Below are positions 34,139 to 45,799 of a stretch of DNA of 64,000 nucleotides, piece by piece. A model generated the notes under the pieces. It searched no databases, was not told the origin of the DNA, and saw only the letters and a list, made by a program, of their open reading frames with translations. The stretch comes from Platerodrilus igneus. Its lineage: Eukaryota; Arthropoda; Insecta; Coleoptera; Lycidae. The translations under genes were made by a program, and so were the position numbers. Every line of letters starts with the position of its first letter. Position 1 is the first letter of the stretch. Location of the stretch: positions 1,506,506 through 1,570,505 of the forward strand of contig JARFIW010000593.1 in assembly GCA_036346225.1 (NCBI GenBank), written 5' to 3'.

Positions 34139-35340
34139 TTATAGTGTGTGATGCTTCATGCTACACCTACCGAAAGAACAAGATTCACTGCCATGCCCAG
34201 CGTGAAGGCAATTAAAGCACAATTTATTGGACTTTACATATGCTATTTCTTGAAAGACGTCTAACTCTACAAAGGATTTACATCTAAACAATTTATGACT
34301 ACTTTTGCAATAAGGACACACTGTTTTCAATAAAGATTGATTTAAAACTTGATTTGTAGTAACCAATAGGCTCAAGATCACTATCAGTACTTTGCTTTTT
34401 ACATGACTTGAGTTTATTGCTCCCATCATTGAAAGCTTGATTTGACAGCTTATCTAGTTTCCTATTCTCTAAAATATTGGCACGTCTTTTAAGAAATTCA
34501 ATACGATCATTGAACTTAGGCGTGAAGTTGGCCTTTTTTTATCCCACTCCTCAGATGCATTGATATCTAGTTTTTCCTCAACGATATGACACAATAAAGT
34601 ATCCCACAACTCTACTTGTTCTTTTAGTAGCTTTAAGGCATTTAAATAACTTATTATCATTTACTTGCTTATACTAGAAGGGCTATTTATTGCAACACAT
34701 GGAACATTGAACAAAGTCTTAACATGATTTTTGAGTAATATTTGTCAGTTTGAATAATGATCAATCACCTTCCTCCATGCAACTTCAAAATAATTTGCCG
34801 AAACTGGCAATGACTCTATTAGTTTGCTCACCTCGCCTACGACGCACGATTTCAAATAAAGATACTTAGCAATAGGGCTTAAATTAAGATTGTCGATGAT
34901 GACTGAAGTAAAATGTCCTTAAATTCTAAGAATTCTTTATAATTTCCATTAAATTTTAAGCTCTAACGCTGGAAGTTTATGATTTATCTGAAAATTACTT
35001 TGCACCTGACTAGGTATACATTTGAAGATGATTTCTCAGAGAAACTTTCCATAAAGCATTTGGTTGAGCTATTACTCTAGTATGATTTTCATGAAATTCG
35101 TCACGAGTTAGAAATTCCAATTGAAGGTCATCCTCATCTTTAATTAAAAGCTCTACCGCATTTTCTATAGCTTCAAATTCTTGCAAAAGAGATTCTGCAT
35201 TAAATGTTTTGATTTCAAGCTCTTTTTTCAACCTTTTCTGCTTTTGTAATATCAAAATTTGACAAGAACTTTTTGAAACTTGTCTACTTTGTCTTTATCG
35301 AAGCTCTTTTTCTTCAATTTTGAAATTTGCAAATTCCATT
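34139..35340 (-). pseudogene. BEL/Pao gag remnant with zinc-knuckle region
   Basis: Right to left on the minus strand: a Glu/Lys-rich N-terminal coiled region (KRLKKELEIKTFNAESLLQE, 35255-35010), a capsid part (ALKLLKEQVELWDTLLCHIV and EEWDKKRPTSRL, 34660-34469) and the BEL/Pao double Cys/His region (CPYCKSSHKLFRC, then CFNCLHAGHGSESC and CSMKHHTL) at 34429-34139. Stops and frameshifts separate the pieces. Confidence 0.88.
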
Positions 35341-35720
35341 TTAAATTTGATTGCTATGAATTTGCATTTTGAACGTTTTAAAATGGATAACTGATTTGAC
35401 TATGAAAACTCAAACGAACTCGGACTAATCTGCAATACAAATACTATGTATAGATTAATACTTGAATAAATATTTTGGTACACATAAATAGATTGCTTTT
35501 ATGAAATGAAATAAGTAAGAACTCACTCTAAAAGTTGGAAACATGAGGCACGTATGCTCTGCGTTATGCTTCTGTTAGTTATAAGAAATTTTATCAACTG
35601 ATTTTATCACCGATTAGTAAGATACACAAATCTGCACGTGAGTAGTGGAGAGCAGTTAACACATGAAGATATTTTCAAATTATTTTTGTATTTTTGCTAA
35701 TGCGGTAGAAAGCACCAATA

Positions 35721-35860
35721 TGTTTGGATAAAAAGACACTAGTGAACTGTAGGGCTAATGTTATAGATTCGTTTCGCCTTTTATTTTGAAATCAATACAT
35801 CATTAAAATAGAAGACCCAATCTACTGTCAGTATACATACGAGTACAAATCTATTCAACA
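35721..35860 (-). repeat. 5' LTR of the BEL/Pao element (about 140 bp)
   Basis: The minus-strand LTR ends CCAAACA at 35721; the next internal bases read TATTGGTGCTTTC, which may hold the primer-binding site (TTGGTGCTTTC). Several substitutions and short indels separate it from the other LTR, so the element is old. Confidence 0.78.
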
Positions 35861-38030
35861 ACTATTATAATATATTATAATATATATAATATAAATATTA
35901 TACTTGTTTTCTATGAGATAATTACCAAGAACCAATTCTTCCGCAATCTTTGAACGTAGGCGAAATCTACAAGTCTATGGCACGAGTGATGGGTCCGAAG
36001 TCTGAGAAGTTCCAGAACAAGGGCCCTTGAAAACAAAATTTATTTTTTATTTTCCTTCGTGAATATCAGATAACAAATTGCACCTTTATATTTCCTAAAC
36101 CCTTACCTGATATTACAAGGTCGAGAATTTCTTATTAACAATTAAAGCCCACGGTAAAGTTGGATGGAAAACGGCTTGAGGAAAAGAAAAACTCTTTAGA
36201 CATAAACGGCTAGTAGAGTGTTAGCTCTGGGTAGATCATGAGCTGGGGTCATGGGTTGTCAAATGACCAAAAATATAAATAATGAACGCCACCGTATTTT
36301 TCAATACAACAACCTACAAAAATTAACTGTGCTTGTATTAGGGGAATGCGGAAACCTTATATCACCACTAATATAGCCATAAAACTTGAATTTCACTCTT
36401 TTAAAACACTTACCAAAATCTCAAACACCAGATGTCATACAGATGTCTCGACTTGACCTGTGAACAAACAAATGCACAACATGGATACCGTTTGTGTCCT
36501 CAAAAATATTTACCAAAAATAAAATAATAGAATTTAAAGTTTCAAAAGTATACACCCAGGGTATTTGTTATCATTACACACAATTTCTGATCAGGGATGA
36601 CTTGTAAATTTTACTTGTATTTTAAATAATAAAAGAGTCATGCAAAAAAAATAGATTCTATTTGATTAAATTCCTTGATTCGTTTTAATATAATATTTTT
36701 CAACTAATAATTTTTTTATAGAACAGAAATATAATAAGGATTTGTATTCAAAAACATAAAGATCTCTAAATGAATCTTTCTTAATAAATTTTATGAAAAG
36801 TTTGAGTTCTCTTTGACATAATATGTCACTAACAACTTTTTAGCTTAGTTAACGTTATCTGTATGTGCAATCATTCTGACAAGCAATGAATTTATTACGT
36901 AATTATTTCTTTCCATAAACGATTTTTACGTGACTAAAGTTCAATCTAATATTTTCTTATTGCAATTTAACTAATAATGACAGTAATTAAATGCTAAGAA
37001 CACTCACGTGTGGAAAAAGAAATCGGACTATAACCTCAGCTGTCGGAAATTCCATCAACATCTGCATTCTGCGATGCACAAATAGAAGCCACGTGAATAT
37101 GTACGAAATTATTGCTGGAACTTTGAGAACTTTTCTGAATAAAACAGTATTTAACAAAACCAATTCCTCCTTGATTTTACATCGTATAAAATCTAGTATT
37201 CCAAATCCCAAACTAAATTTTCTTGAAATTAATTCTTTGATATTACTGATATGATAAACTTATAGGATATTGTATATGATATTCTCATATCATATGGTTA
37301 TGTGATATTGCACTGAGAGGAAAATATTAATAAAATTTATTTAAATAATTTATACCAACTGTTTTAATCATGAGGGGGAGCTTCCATCTCCTTAGGCCTG
37401 CAGGGATCAACTGAACTGCTCTAGGTGGAACATACAAAAGAATACCATCACGCTAAAGCCGCTAGGAACAACCTCCAGACACCAAGATTCAATCAATTCT
37501 AATTCCTTTTCGGACCGTGTTACAGGCCGCGTGTTTAGACACGACCATCTTGACTTTACTACGCCGCCTAACGCAGCTTGTCTCTTCAAACGTTGATAGC
37601 GAAGTGATCGAATTGACAACTCGACGAAGCTTAGTAACGAGTCTATATGCTATTATAAATTTTATGTAGTATTTTTATTGTACGGAATTTTACAAATTAT
37701 ATTTTTATATTATTGCTGTTTTATTTTATATTAATGGACAAAGTGTAACTACGAAAAAAAATACGTTACACCCTGGCTGGAATTTGTAAAATGTGTTGTG
37801 CCTGAAAGTCAACAGCAATAAGTACACATCCGCTCCAGATGTCTTCATACATCGCGCTACCTAGGTAGGTTTAGGTTAAGAAAATGGTACTGAATATTCA
37901 AAATAAGGACTTAACATGCTTCGCATGGCCAGTGATGGTGGCGTTTCGTCCCGTTGACCAAAATCCTGGGAGAGTAGCTAACTACCATCACTACAGTTAA
38001 ATCCTAAACTTGGATGGAATTCAATTTCTA
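35861..38030. other. No gene supported
   Basis: An AT palindrome-like stretch (TATAATATATTATA) lies at 35868-35900. Open frames at 36987-37254 (both strands) and 37407-37619 (-, RYQRLKRQAALGGVVKSRW) have no recognised domain. Near 37744-37772, GTGTAAC and GTTACAC form a 7-bp perfect inverted repeat around an A run. Confidence 0.35.
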
Positions 38031-38035
38031 GTTAA

Positions 38036-39504
38036 GATGTCGGATGTGTCGAGAGTCGAGCAGATGAACGACGTTAGCACTAACGTATTTGTGGTGGAAG
38101 ATAAGTCAATCGTAGAACAAAATACCCTTGGCATATAAACCTGTTTTTAAAAGATAGAAGGAACAGCCAATATTGTTGATCAAAAATCTCGTAAAATTGT
38201 TCGGTGGACAGCTATCAAAGGAAGACGGATGTGTAGTTAACTTCTGGACAGAAGAGGAATTTCAGAAATATTTGGAGCATGAGTACAACCGCGTAAATAC
38301 GAAAATATCAAATACTTTTAACAATATCATTGAATTTAAGAACAGTTACAAATAGAGGAGAACTTCATTTACAATTTATGCAGATTTGGAGTCGGTTCTA
38401 AAACTTATCAAGTTTTACTTCTTGCAATTCAGGAGCATACACTGTATAGCTGCGCCTATTATGTTAAGTGTTACTACGAATATGTTTTATCTAAGATCGA
38501 GATACACATTGGTCCTGGTGCGGCGAAGGTGTGTTCATAAAGAGAATGAAAGTGGAGGCTCAACGATCAGGAACAATTTTAAAGACTTCTACCTAGCAGT
38601 ACACTGCGGCATATGCAAAAAGTCCTTAAAAGAAGAGACAGAGAAATCACAGTCATTTGAACGGAAAATTCCGCTACATGGTTTACAGTCACATTAATTG
38701 AAAGTATACGGCCCTAAATTTCATTTCGGCTATTTTCCACAATTTAAATGGTTATGATCTTCACTTTATCATTAAAGAGCTGAGATGCGATCAAGAAAGC
38801 ATTAGCGTCACACCATATAACAAGGAGAGGTACATCTGCTAGTCAGAAACGTTCGACTGAATGGTGACGACATGGAGAATGATGCAGGCTGCATACAACT
38901 CCCATTCATGGATTCTTCCGGTCTATGGCATTACCTTTGGAAAATTGATGTAAATTTTGCATCACGATCAGTTTGTAGAATTACGTATTTCTCCAAGAAC
39001 GACAAATTCAAAGTAGTGAAAGGAAAATATTTTTCTGTACGACTATATCACGGACGCGTCGGTTTTGGATGGGGTCGCTACCAGCAAAGTAGACATTTTA
39101 CAATAAGATGAGATCTTGCGACGCCTACTTGGCCGGATACGGGTGCGCGCAGAAGGCGAGAAAAGCTTTCTAGATGGAAACCTTCGGGAAATACAGCGAT
39201 TTAAACTTGAATACAGACATTTTGTGTTGATCGACGTCTTCCAAATGATCAGAAACGTTCGCATTAGCACCAACGATGTCAACCCGTGCCAGTACCTGAC
39301 CATCCTAAACCTGAACTGGGACGCAATGTCGAAATATACCAATGTGAAATTGGAATTGCCCACCTACATTTGCAAGCACAACTTCGTAAGGGCTGTCATA
39401 AGGGGAGGTCTAACACAGTGCAGCGGAAGGTACGATAGCTCTAATAACAAATACATGGAGGATTACGATGCCACCGTCCGTCCTATTACTTGATATACCT
39501 CGAC
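38036..39504 (+). pseudogene. Protein-primed family B DNA polymerase (Polinton/Maverick type), N-terminal and exonuclease part
   Basis: Fragments in several frames follow the order seen in the Polinton-type PolB of arthropods: EQMNDVSTNVFVVED near 38065; LIKNLVKLFGGQLSK at 38176; FTIYADLESVL at 38370-38400 (exonuclease I motif region); YSCAYYVKCYYEYV at about 38444; LNGYDLHFIIKEL at 38742-38780 (exonuclease II region); FLYDYITDASVLDG near 39036; and IDVFQMIRNVRIS, LNLNWDAMSKYTNVKLEL, IRGGLTQCSGRYDSSNNKYM from 39226 to 39460. At least five frameshifts and stops are present. It could derive from a Polinton/Maverick or a related adintovirus-like element. Its right end forms a direct repeat with 40568-40920. 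Confidence 0.85.
39138..39504 (+). repeat. Long direct repeat, copy A (PolB sequence)
   Basis: Begins TACGGGTGCGCGCAGAAGGC and ends TACCTCGAC. It is about 88-90% identical by eye to 40568-40920, with a 10-base and a 3-base gap in copy B. It directly precedes a T run of nine bases. Confidence 0.9.
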
Positions 39505-40567
39505 TTTTTTTTTGATAGTTATCCGAACCCGGTGAAGTAGAAAGCTCTTATAGCCAACGTGTGGGACTCTCCTGGCAGCATACCCACTAAAACCATTCCC
39601 CCTGGCGGGTGCGTCTGCCAAACTGTGCTGACCCTAGTTAAGTATTATACCCAATCTGCAAAGCCTGCACCCCGAATTACAGAGTACAGGTCCCTTGATG
39701 AAAGGGTATCTACTTTCTTGGGGTTTAACTTTGGTCGCCCGAATAGGCGCTGTCTCATTCTACCCAGCGCCTCTAGATGGTGTCGGTGTGGAAGTCTCTG
39801 AACGAGGTTTTTTACTGCCCCCGCTTTCCTTCTGCACCGACACCTTCTTTGTGGACGAGTGTGACTCCGTCCAAGTCCCAGCTTCGACTTTCTTGGCTTG
39901 CCTCAGCTTCCTGCTCTGAGCACCCGAAATCCTCTTTGCTTGCAGTCTAGTGCCTGCAAGTTTCTTTATTATTTTCTACGTGTCTGGTGTATCAGACACC
40001 GGTCTTGCAAGCGTACTTGCATCCCGGGTCTGCTCCACCTCCATGAATATGTTTTGGTTACCTGAGGGGTCCCCCATTGCTGGTTCCATTTCTTCAGGTT
40101 CTGTTTTACTTATGGCACCAATATTATTTATAATTGTTCCCATGAGTAAGGGGAGTGTAAATAGTCACCATGCCAGGTGCCCCCTGTTGGCATGGAAGGC
40201 GTGAATAAAACGGGGTGCCGCCCTGTTCTCCGAGTTCTGGACTGATTAAGACTGGTCAACTATCCAGCCACGCATCTCTTGGGTTCAGTCCTTTGCCACA
40301 GGACTTAAGATTTTTAGCGAGGTTGTCTCCTCTTGATCAGGGCGGTTAAGTCAAGACCCCCACACCCTCTTGCCCGTGAAACATGACCACGGCAGCAGAG
40401 AAGGCGCGGTGTGTCGCTGTTGCAGAATTGTCCCACCGGCTTCGTGTACCTCAGTGCAGGCGCATTAGCCACGAAACTACAGCTTGGGCTGAGAGATTTG
40501 GTTATATCCTGGAATTTCTAATATCCGCCACCTGGAGACGCGCCCAATGGGTAACGAACCGCATGGG
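39505..40567 (-). mobile_element. Non-LTR retrotransposon-like insertion, minus strand, with poly(A) end
   Basis: 1063 bp between the two copies of the PolB repeat. The left edge is TTTTTTTTT, so on the minus strand it ends in a short poly(A). It contains one ORF1-like coding region on the minus strand and a GC-richer 5' leader (40089-40567). No reverse transcriptase is present, so it is either a deleted element or a retrotransposed ORF1-type unit. Confidence 0.6.
39640..40088 (-). pseudogene. ORF1/Gag-like basic protein of a non-LTR element, two stops
   Basis: From the ATG at 40088 one frame reads MEPAMGDPSGNQNIFMEVEQ, then KRISGAQSRKLRQAKKVEAG and TWTESHSSTKKVSVQKESGG, KKPRSETSTPTPSR and IRATKVKPQESRYPFIKGP, with two TAG stops and no frameshift. 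The motif SGAQ.RKLR.A, followed by TWTE and a Lys/Pro/Ser/Thr-rich region with a PRSE.STP motif, resembles Gag-like proteins of insect retroelements (possibly the DUF4780-containing type). Family recalled from motifs only. Confidence 0.5.
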
Positions 40568-41420
40568 TACGGGTGCGCGCAGAAGGCGTGGAAAGCTTTC
40601 TAGATGGAAACCTTCTTGAAATACGGCGATTTAAACTTGAATACGGCGATTTTGTGTCTTCCAAAAGATCAGAAACGTTCACATTAGCACCAACGATGTC
40701 GACCCGTGCCAGTACCTAACCACCCTAAGTCTGAGCTGGGACGCAATGTTGAAATTCACCAATGTGAAATTGGAATTGCGACATTTGCAAACACAACTTC
40801 GTAAGGGCTGGCATAAGGAAAGATCTAACACCGTGCAGCGGAAGGTACGCTAGCTTTAATAACAAATACATGTGGGATTACGATGCCACCGCTCCGTCCA
40901 ATTACTTGATGTACCTCGACGTCAGAATTTATATGGGTGAGCTATGAGTCAACATCTGCCAATAGACGGGTTTTGGTGATTGAATGAATCCAAAATCGAT
41001 TGCATTAAACAAAAACGAATAGAAATACCCAAAATCGGCAACGAGGGATATATTGTAGAAGCAGTCCTCGGGCACCCTGAAGAATTGTACGGTACTCACA
41101 ACGATTTGCCTTCCTTTCCTGAAACCAAGATACAAACATGTGCTAACTTGAAGAACTCAAAACTGTTAGCAAAGCTAGAGTTACAAAAGAATTACATCAT
41201 TCGTTACAGTAATCTCCAGCTGTGTTTAAAAAATGGTTTTCGACTCGCGATTGACCACCGAGTTATGGAATTCCGACAGTCTTCATGGTTGAAACCGCAC
41301 ATAGACTTGAACACTAGATGCGAACATTGTTTAAAAGTGCGTGAGAGTTTTTTTAAATTAATGAATAGCAGTCTTTGGCAAAACGATGAAGAATGTGGAC
41401 AAAGGCAACAATTGTGGATC
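40568..41420 (+). pseudogene. PolB (Polinton/Maverick type), second fragment, polymerase part
   Basis: Starts with the repeat (copy B, 40568-40920), where the frame reads SNYLMYLDV at its end, the first polymerase Asp region. It continues in the ORF from 40980: KIGNEGYIVEAVLGHPEELY, THNDLPSFPE, KLLAKLELQKNYIIRYSNLQ, MEFRQSSWLKPHIDLNT and ESFFKLMNSSLW, which follow the order of the polymerase domain. After about 41420 the similarity stops; the last part of the open frame to 41648 is not PolB. The end of the polymerase domain (motif C, DTDS) is absent. Confidence 0.85.
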
Positions 41421-41429
41421 GATGGGAAT

Positions 41430-41990
41430 CGGTTCTCGTCATGTTTTCACAGCCGAAAATTCTTCTGTCTACGTCCTGGTCGATTTCCATTTTGTGTCTC
41501 AAACGTTTCTTATAGCATTACTTTTACGCTTGTTATAACGTTGGTCTCAATTCTTGTTTCCATCCAGATCATCGTTTCAGGTAGTTCTTCCTGGATCACT
41601 TTCAATTTGGTATCCGTCCTAGTTTCATTTGCTTCTATTCTGGCCTGATTTGATTCCGTTTCGCTTGCAATTCAAGTAAAATTTTCAATATAACCGGGGT
41701 TTTGTCTACGTTTACATTCCTCAATTCGCTTTCCCGTCTCCACAATGAGCACCTCTGGTTCAACATGAATATGTTCATGCGAGTTTCTACTTTCAACTCT
41801 ATGTCCATATGCTTTGTCGAAGCTCAACTTCCTTTTTCCTCTTCTACCATTTCTGAAACAGACACTAAATTACTAAATAATCTGAGTATTTATAATTGTA
41901 TCGACTTTCCCTGCATTTCACTCTACACTGACCCACTCGTATCTTTTATCTGCTTACATGATATTCTTCTTTTTAGTCGGGCCCCACTTT
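41430..41990 (-). other. Unassigned, possible coiled-coil coding remnant on the minus strand
   Basis: One minus-strand frame reads ASETESNQARIEANETRTDT and IQEELPETMIWMETRIETNV near 41650-41540, resembling the Gln/Glu-rich coiled region before Gag in some insect Gypsy elements. Evidence is thin and no neighbouring Gag motif supports it. Confidence 0.25.
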
Positions 41991-41999
41991 AGAATTCAC

Positions 42000-42516
42000 C
42001 ACTTGCTACAACAAACTTATACGACGCAGCCTCCCCGCTAAACAGTTTTATACGATGAAGCGAAACCGCTGTTTGATATCTTCTTGGATGCTGGTTCCAA
42101 TTTATTCCTTACTACCACGGTTTTACTCTTACCCCAGGGTCTCTAAGTGTGTCAACAAACGATGGTTCAGAGACGTAAACCAAGTGTCCGGTAACGCACG
42201 TATCCTGCAAATATTGCAGCCCTAGCTTAAGATAGTAATTTTTTTTGCAAATATTTAAAATGATTATTAAAACCTCACTGACTGAAGTTAGGCACAGCCC
42301 CCCTTTAGAATTTAGATAACTATCAAATTTAATGAAATTTCCTAAAACTAAACTTTACTATCTTTTTAACTGACCCAAATTGCTTTATCAATGAATACCT
42401 TACGGTTTCATAATAGTTATAAAAGTGCCACAATGATGACTCTTTACCAAATGCACTATTCCGATAGGTTATACACTAACTATGCCTTGCTATCCAAATT
42501 ACTTATCCACTAGTTG

Positions 42517-42517
<1 letters not shown>
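42000..42517. other. No gene seen
   Basis: AT-rich spacer between the possible coiled-coil remnant and the (TA)n tract. No coding frame or repeat could be supported. Confidence 0.4.

Positions 42518-42561
<44 letters not shown>
42518..42561. repeat. (TA)n microsatellite abutting an LTR
   Basis: About 21 TA units, ending directly at the 5' LTR that begins TGACGAGATG at 42563. Confidence 0.95.
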
Positions 42562-42564
<3 letters not shown>

Positions 42565-42722
42565 ACGAGATGAGGAGGTCATGTAAGATCATTGAATCCC
42601 AAATTCCATAAATAAAACCTACCCAAATAGAAAAAAACCGGAAAGAATTGAAAAATCCGAAGATCCATTGTTCCACCCTGTATAAAAATAAAAAGAAAGT
42701 TTCATTTTATTACCATTTAATA

Positions 42723-43975
42723 CAAGAGGTATCGGGAACTGACAACACTATTGTTGCTAGGTGCGATCTGACGTTTCTAATCTAAAGTTTGGCATTTTTG
42801 ACAGTATACATACTTATTACATTTTGCCACATGAACACTATTGGTTTTGTTTTGATTGACTTGAAAATTTGGTCTCGGCCAAAAAATGAAATTAACCGTG
42901 GAACATTTTCGTGCGATGATCTTTTTACGATTTCCGACGTGGATTATTTCCACAACAGTGCCTGAATCAATTTATTTCAACTTTTGGGGAAGAAGCTCCA
43001 ACTAAAACAAAACACTGTATATCATTGGTATAGTGAATTCAATCGTGGTTGTAGTTCACTAGCGGATGAATTTAAAGAAAGTCGTCCAAAATCGGCTGTT
43101 GTGCCAGAAAACATCGATGCTGAGTACGAATTTATAATGCAAGATCGCCATGTGACATCATAAAATTCAGACATCTTTAGGCATTAATATGACAAGTATA
43201 CATTCGATATTACACGAACATTTAGCTGTGAAAAAGCTATGTGCGTGTTGGATCCCACATAATTTGACAATCGCTCAAAAAAAGACTCGTGTCAATTGGT
43301 GCAAATAAACGCTCAAAAAAATATGCAATGTATAACATCTACATGGGTGACGAATCTTCGATTTTTTAATATGAACCCGAAAGTAAACAGCAGTCGACTG
43401 TATGGGTATTTCAAGATGAACAAAATCCGACAAAAGTTGTCCGCGGTCGAAGCACATCGAAGAAAATAGTTGCCTGTTTTTTCGGAATAAATTTACATGT
43501 CGCTACCGTTGCTTTAGGGTATCGTAGAACAATTAATTCTGCTTAGTATACAACCATTTTCTTCCCAAAAGCTTTTATAGAAATAAAAAAAATAAACCGA
43601 CGACGCCGAATCATTCTCCATCATGACAAAGCGAGCTTTCACACATCGATTCAAACAATTGACTATTTGAGCACTCAAAAAATCGAATTGATGGATCATC
43701 CTCCGCATAGATTTGACTTGGCACCTATTAATTTCTTTTTGTTCCCACATGTGAAGAACAAACTGCGTGGATAACGAATTTCGACATCAGAAGAGGCGGT
43801 TGATGCATTCAAAACCTATGTTTTGGAGATATCTCAATGCTATGAAAATTGGTTTCAACATATACAGAAGTGTATCAATCATTGTGGAGAATATTTTGAA
43901 AAACAGTAAAAAAGTTTTCACGTCTTAAGTTTCGTTTCTATTACTTATTCCAGATACGTATCGAGCACCCCCTCG
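42723..43975 (+). mobile_element. mariner element (1253 bp) inserted in an LTR
   Basis: Flanked by TA (42721-42722 and 43976-43977). The right end on the minus strand reads CGAGGGGGTGCTCGATACGT and the left end CAAGAGGTATCGGGAAC, imperfect inverted repeats of the mariner type. The length and a full-length but broken transposase fit a complete, dead mariner. Confidence 0.9.
42840..43909 (+). pseudogene. mariner transposase relic
   Basis: Broken frames follow the mariner order: NTVYHWYSEFNRGCSSLADE (helix-turn-helix region) near 43014, EAHRRK with FFGINLH-like sequence near 43450, and the end of the DDE core in HHDKASFHTSIQTIDYL, IELMDHPPHRFDLAPINFFLFPH and VKNKLRG at about 43616-43770, where the family's HPPYSPDLAP is changed, followed by SEEAVDAFKTYVL and CINHCGEYFEKQ to the stop near 43909. 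Several stops and frameshifts. Related to the animal mariner (DD34D) family. Confidence 0.88.
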
Positions 43976-44139
43976 TATTATTGAAAATTAGTTTTTATAT
44001 TTAAGATATAAACTTTATAGCTTATGCAATACAATCATTCTTAAACCGTAGTGTAACTACAAAGGCCATTAAAATGCAAATCAATCATTTTAATGAGTAA
44101 ATACAAAAACCACACGAGGCATTAACACAGCAAATCTAG

Positions 44140-44161
44140 CGGCGTCCCAACCTAGGGCTCG
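44140..44161 (+). promoter_or_regulatory. Primer-binding site, tRNA-Lys type, mutated
   Basis: CGGCGTCCCAACCTAGGGCT followed by CGA resembles the insect tRNA-Lys primer site TGGCGCCCAACGTGGGGC with a few changes and one extra T. It sits right after the 5' LTR. Confidence 0.7.
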
Positions 44162-44247
44162 ATTAGAGCGTCTGAAAATTGGAGATTCTTGACTCGTAGT
44201 ATTTGTTTTGGATTTCTTACTTTGTAATATCTAATTGGTTTCCAATA

Positions 44248-45580
44248 TGACTGACAGGATAAAACAAGTTCGTGAGGGTTTGAGAGCTGAGGGAGTGGAA
44301 ATTGGTTCTCTGGAAAGTGTTTATATCGAAGAAGGGAAAAAGGAGATTCCATAGGAAAAGAAGGAACAGAGTATATGGGAGACCCAGTAATAAAAAATGA
44401 TGACCCTCTTACTAAGTATAAATCAAAATATGCGGGAACAAAAGGAAAATATGAAAGAAATGAGTGAAAAATTGAGAGGTATAAAAGAAATGGGTGAAAA
44501 ATGTATCAAAGAAAAGAATGAAAGGAATGAAAAAAGTATGAAGAAAATGAGTGATAATATTCATAAAAATACTCAAGAGGTACGAGCAAAATTTGAAGAA
44601 AACAGCAAAATTAAAGAAAAGTCTGAGATTAGAAAGTGAGAAGAATAAAAAGAAATTTAAAGAGATTAGTGGAAGACTGACTACGGGTTTAAAGGAAACT
44701 AACAATACCATAGGGGAAATGAAATTTGAAATTAGAGGAAAAGTGGTTCAAATTTTAGAGAATATGGATGATGTAAAAGAGGAAATTGTGCAGATAAATG
44801 CAAATCAAGATGCAGATGAAAAAGAAACTAGTGGAAAAATTAAAAAGCTAGATCAAAAAGTAAACGAAATTTAAAGAAGCTGCCAAGCAGATTTTAAAAC
44901 ATTTAGAAATGATTTAGGAAATCTTAAAGTAGACTTGGGGAATAAGTTTGAGAATTTACAAGATAAAATTAAAAATATTTATGTAGGGAAGCAAATGAGA
45001 TGGACTCCAACCAGTGTTTCGTTGGAGCAGCACTTGAAATTTTATGGGGATAGTAAACTTAACCCTAAGATACTTTATATAACCTAAAAATCTTAACACA
45101 AATAAGTTGGGATAAACAAACCAAGCTAAATATTGGGAGGTGCATGTTGCAAGGAAGTGCAGCAATTTGGTTTAAACTTATTGAAAATGAACTGAGTTCG
45201 TTTAAAGATTTCGAGATTAAATTTTTAAAACATTTCTCCCCAGAAAGACAAGCATCAAATTTAAAGTTAGTGATAATTTATTGATGGGCAAATATAGTAG
45301 TGATTCAGGCATGACGAGGAAGTTGTATGCGATTAAGAAATTTAGTGTTGCCAAACAACTTGATCTTCCTTTAGAGGACAACCAAATTATAAAATATTTA
45401 GCAGGCCACATCGAAATGGAAGTAAGGCAATGCATAACCTTACAAAATATTATTGATAAAATATCTTCAACGTTATTATGATATGGGTTAAACAAGAACA
45501 ATAGAGACCGGGCCAAGAAGCCAGCTTATGAATGCTTTTAGATTCCAGAGGATAATGAACAGGAAATATACCAAAGCAGA
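44248..45580 (+). pseudogene. Gag relic with long coiled-coil N terminus
   Basis: 44248 begins MTDRIKQVREGLRAEGVEIG. A Lys/Glu-rich coiled-coil-like region follows (NMREQKENMKEMSEKLRGIK; KIKKLDQKVNEI) to about 44874 in two frames, then a capsid-like part: SLEQHLKFYGDSKLNPK near 45020, LNIGRCMLQGSAAIWFKLIE and FEIKFLKHFSPERQ near 45125-45250, and LDLPLEDNQIIKYLAGHIEM near 45362-45425. A Arg/Asn-rich tail (KERDMQRNNWNRGFAIRR) follows at 45580-45640. Stops and frameshifts throughout; no zinc knuckle seen. Confidence 0.75.
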
Positions 45581-45799
45581 CCATTTGAAGGAGAGGGATA
45601 TGCAGAGAAATAATTGGAATAGAGGATTTGCCATTAGGAGAGACGAGGGAAGGGAGAACAATGAATCCCGTACCATTGAGAATACAACCGTAACTCTAAG
45701 AAGGGAAAATGTGACAAACATGCAGAGATGGGAAAGATAGTAGAATCGATAATAGAAGGACATACGCAGAGATACAAAGATACAGACAAATCAAACGAC

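Larger units (their letters stand above)
29732..35860 (-). mobile_element. BEL/Pao LTR retrotransposon relic, minus strand
   Basis: About 6.1 kb bounded by short related LTRs (29732-29864 and 35721-35860, both beginning TGTTTGGATAA.AAGACACTAGTG on the plus strand). From right to left on the minus strand are gag, protease, reverse transcriptase, RNase H and integrase, in the BEL/Pao order. All genes are broken and a SINE lies inside pol. No target duplication is obvious outside the LTRs, so the ends may be off by a few bases. Confidence 0.9.
42563..44138 (+). repeat. 5' LTR (about 320 bp without the mariner)
   Basis: 42563-42722 and 43978-44138 together align with the 3' LTR. The left end has TG; the right end is set by the primer-binding site. 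The mariner occupies 42723-43975. Confidence 0.8.
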
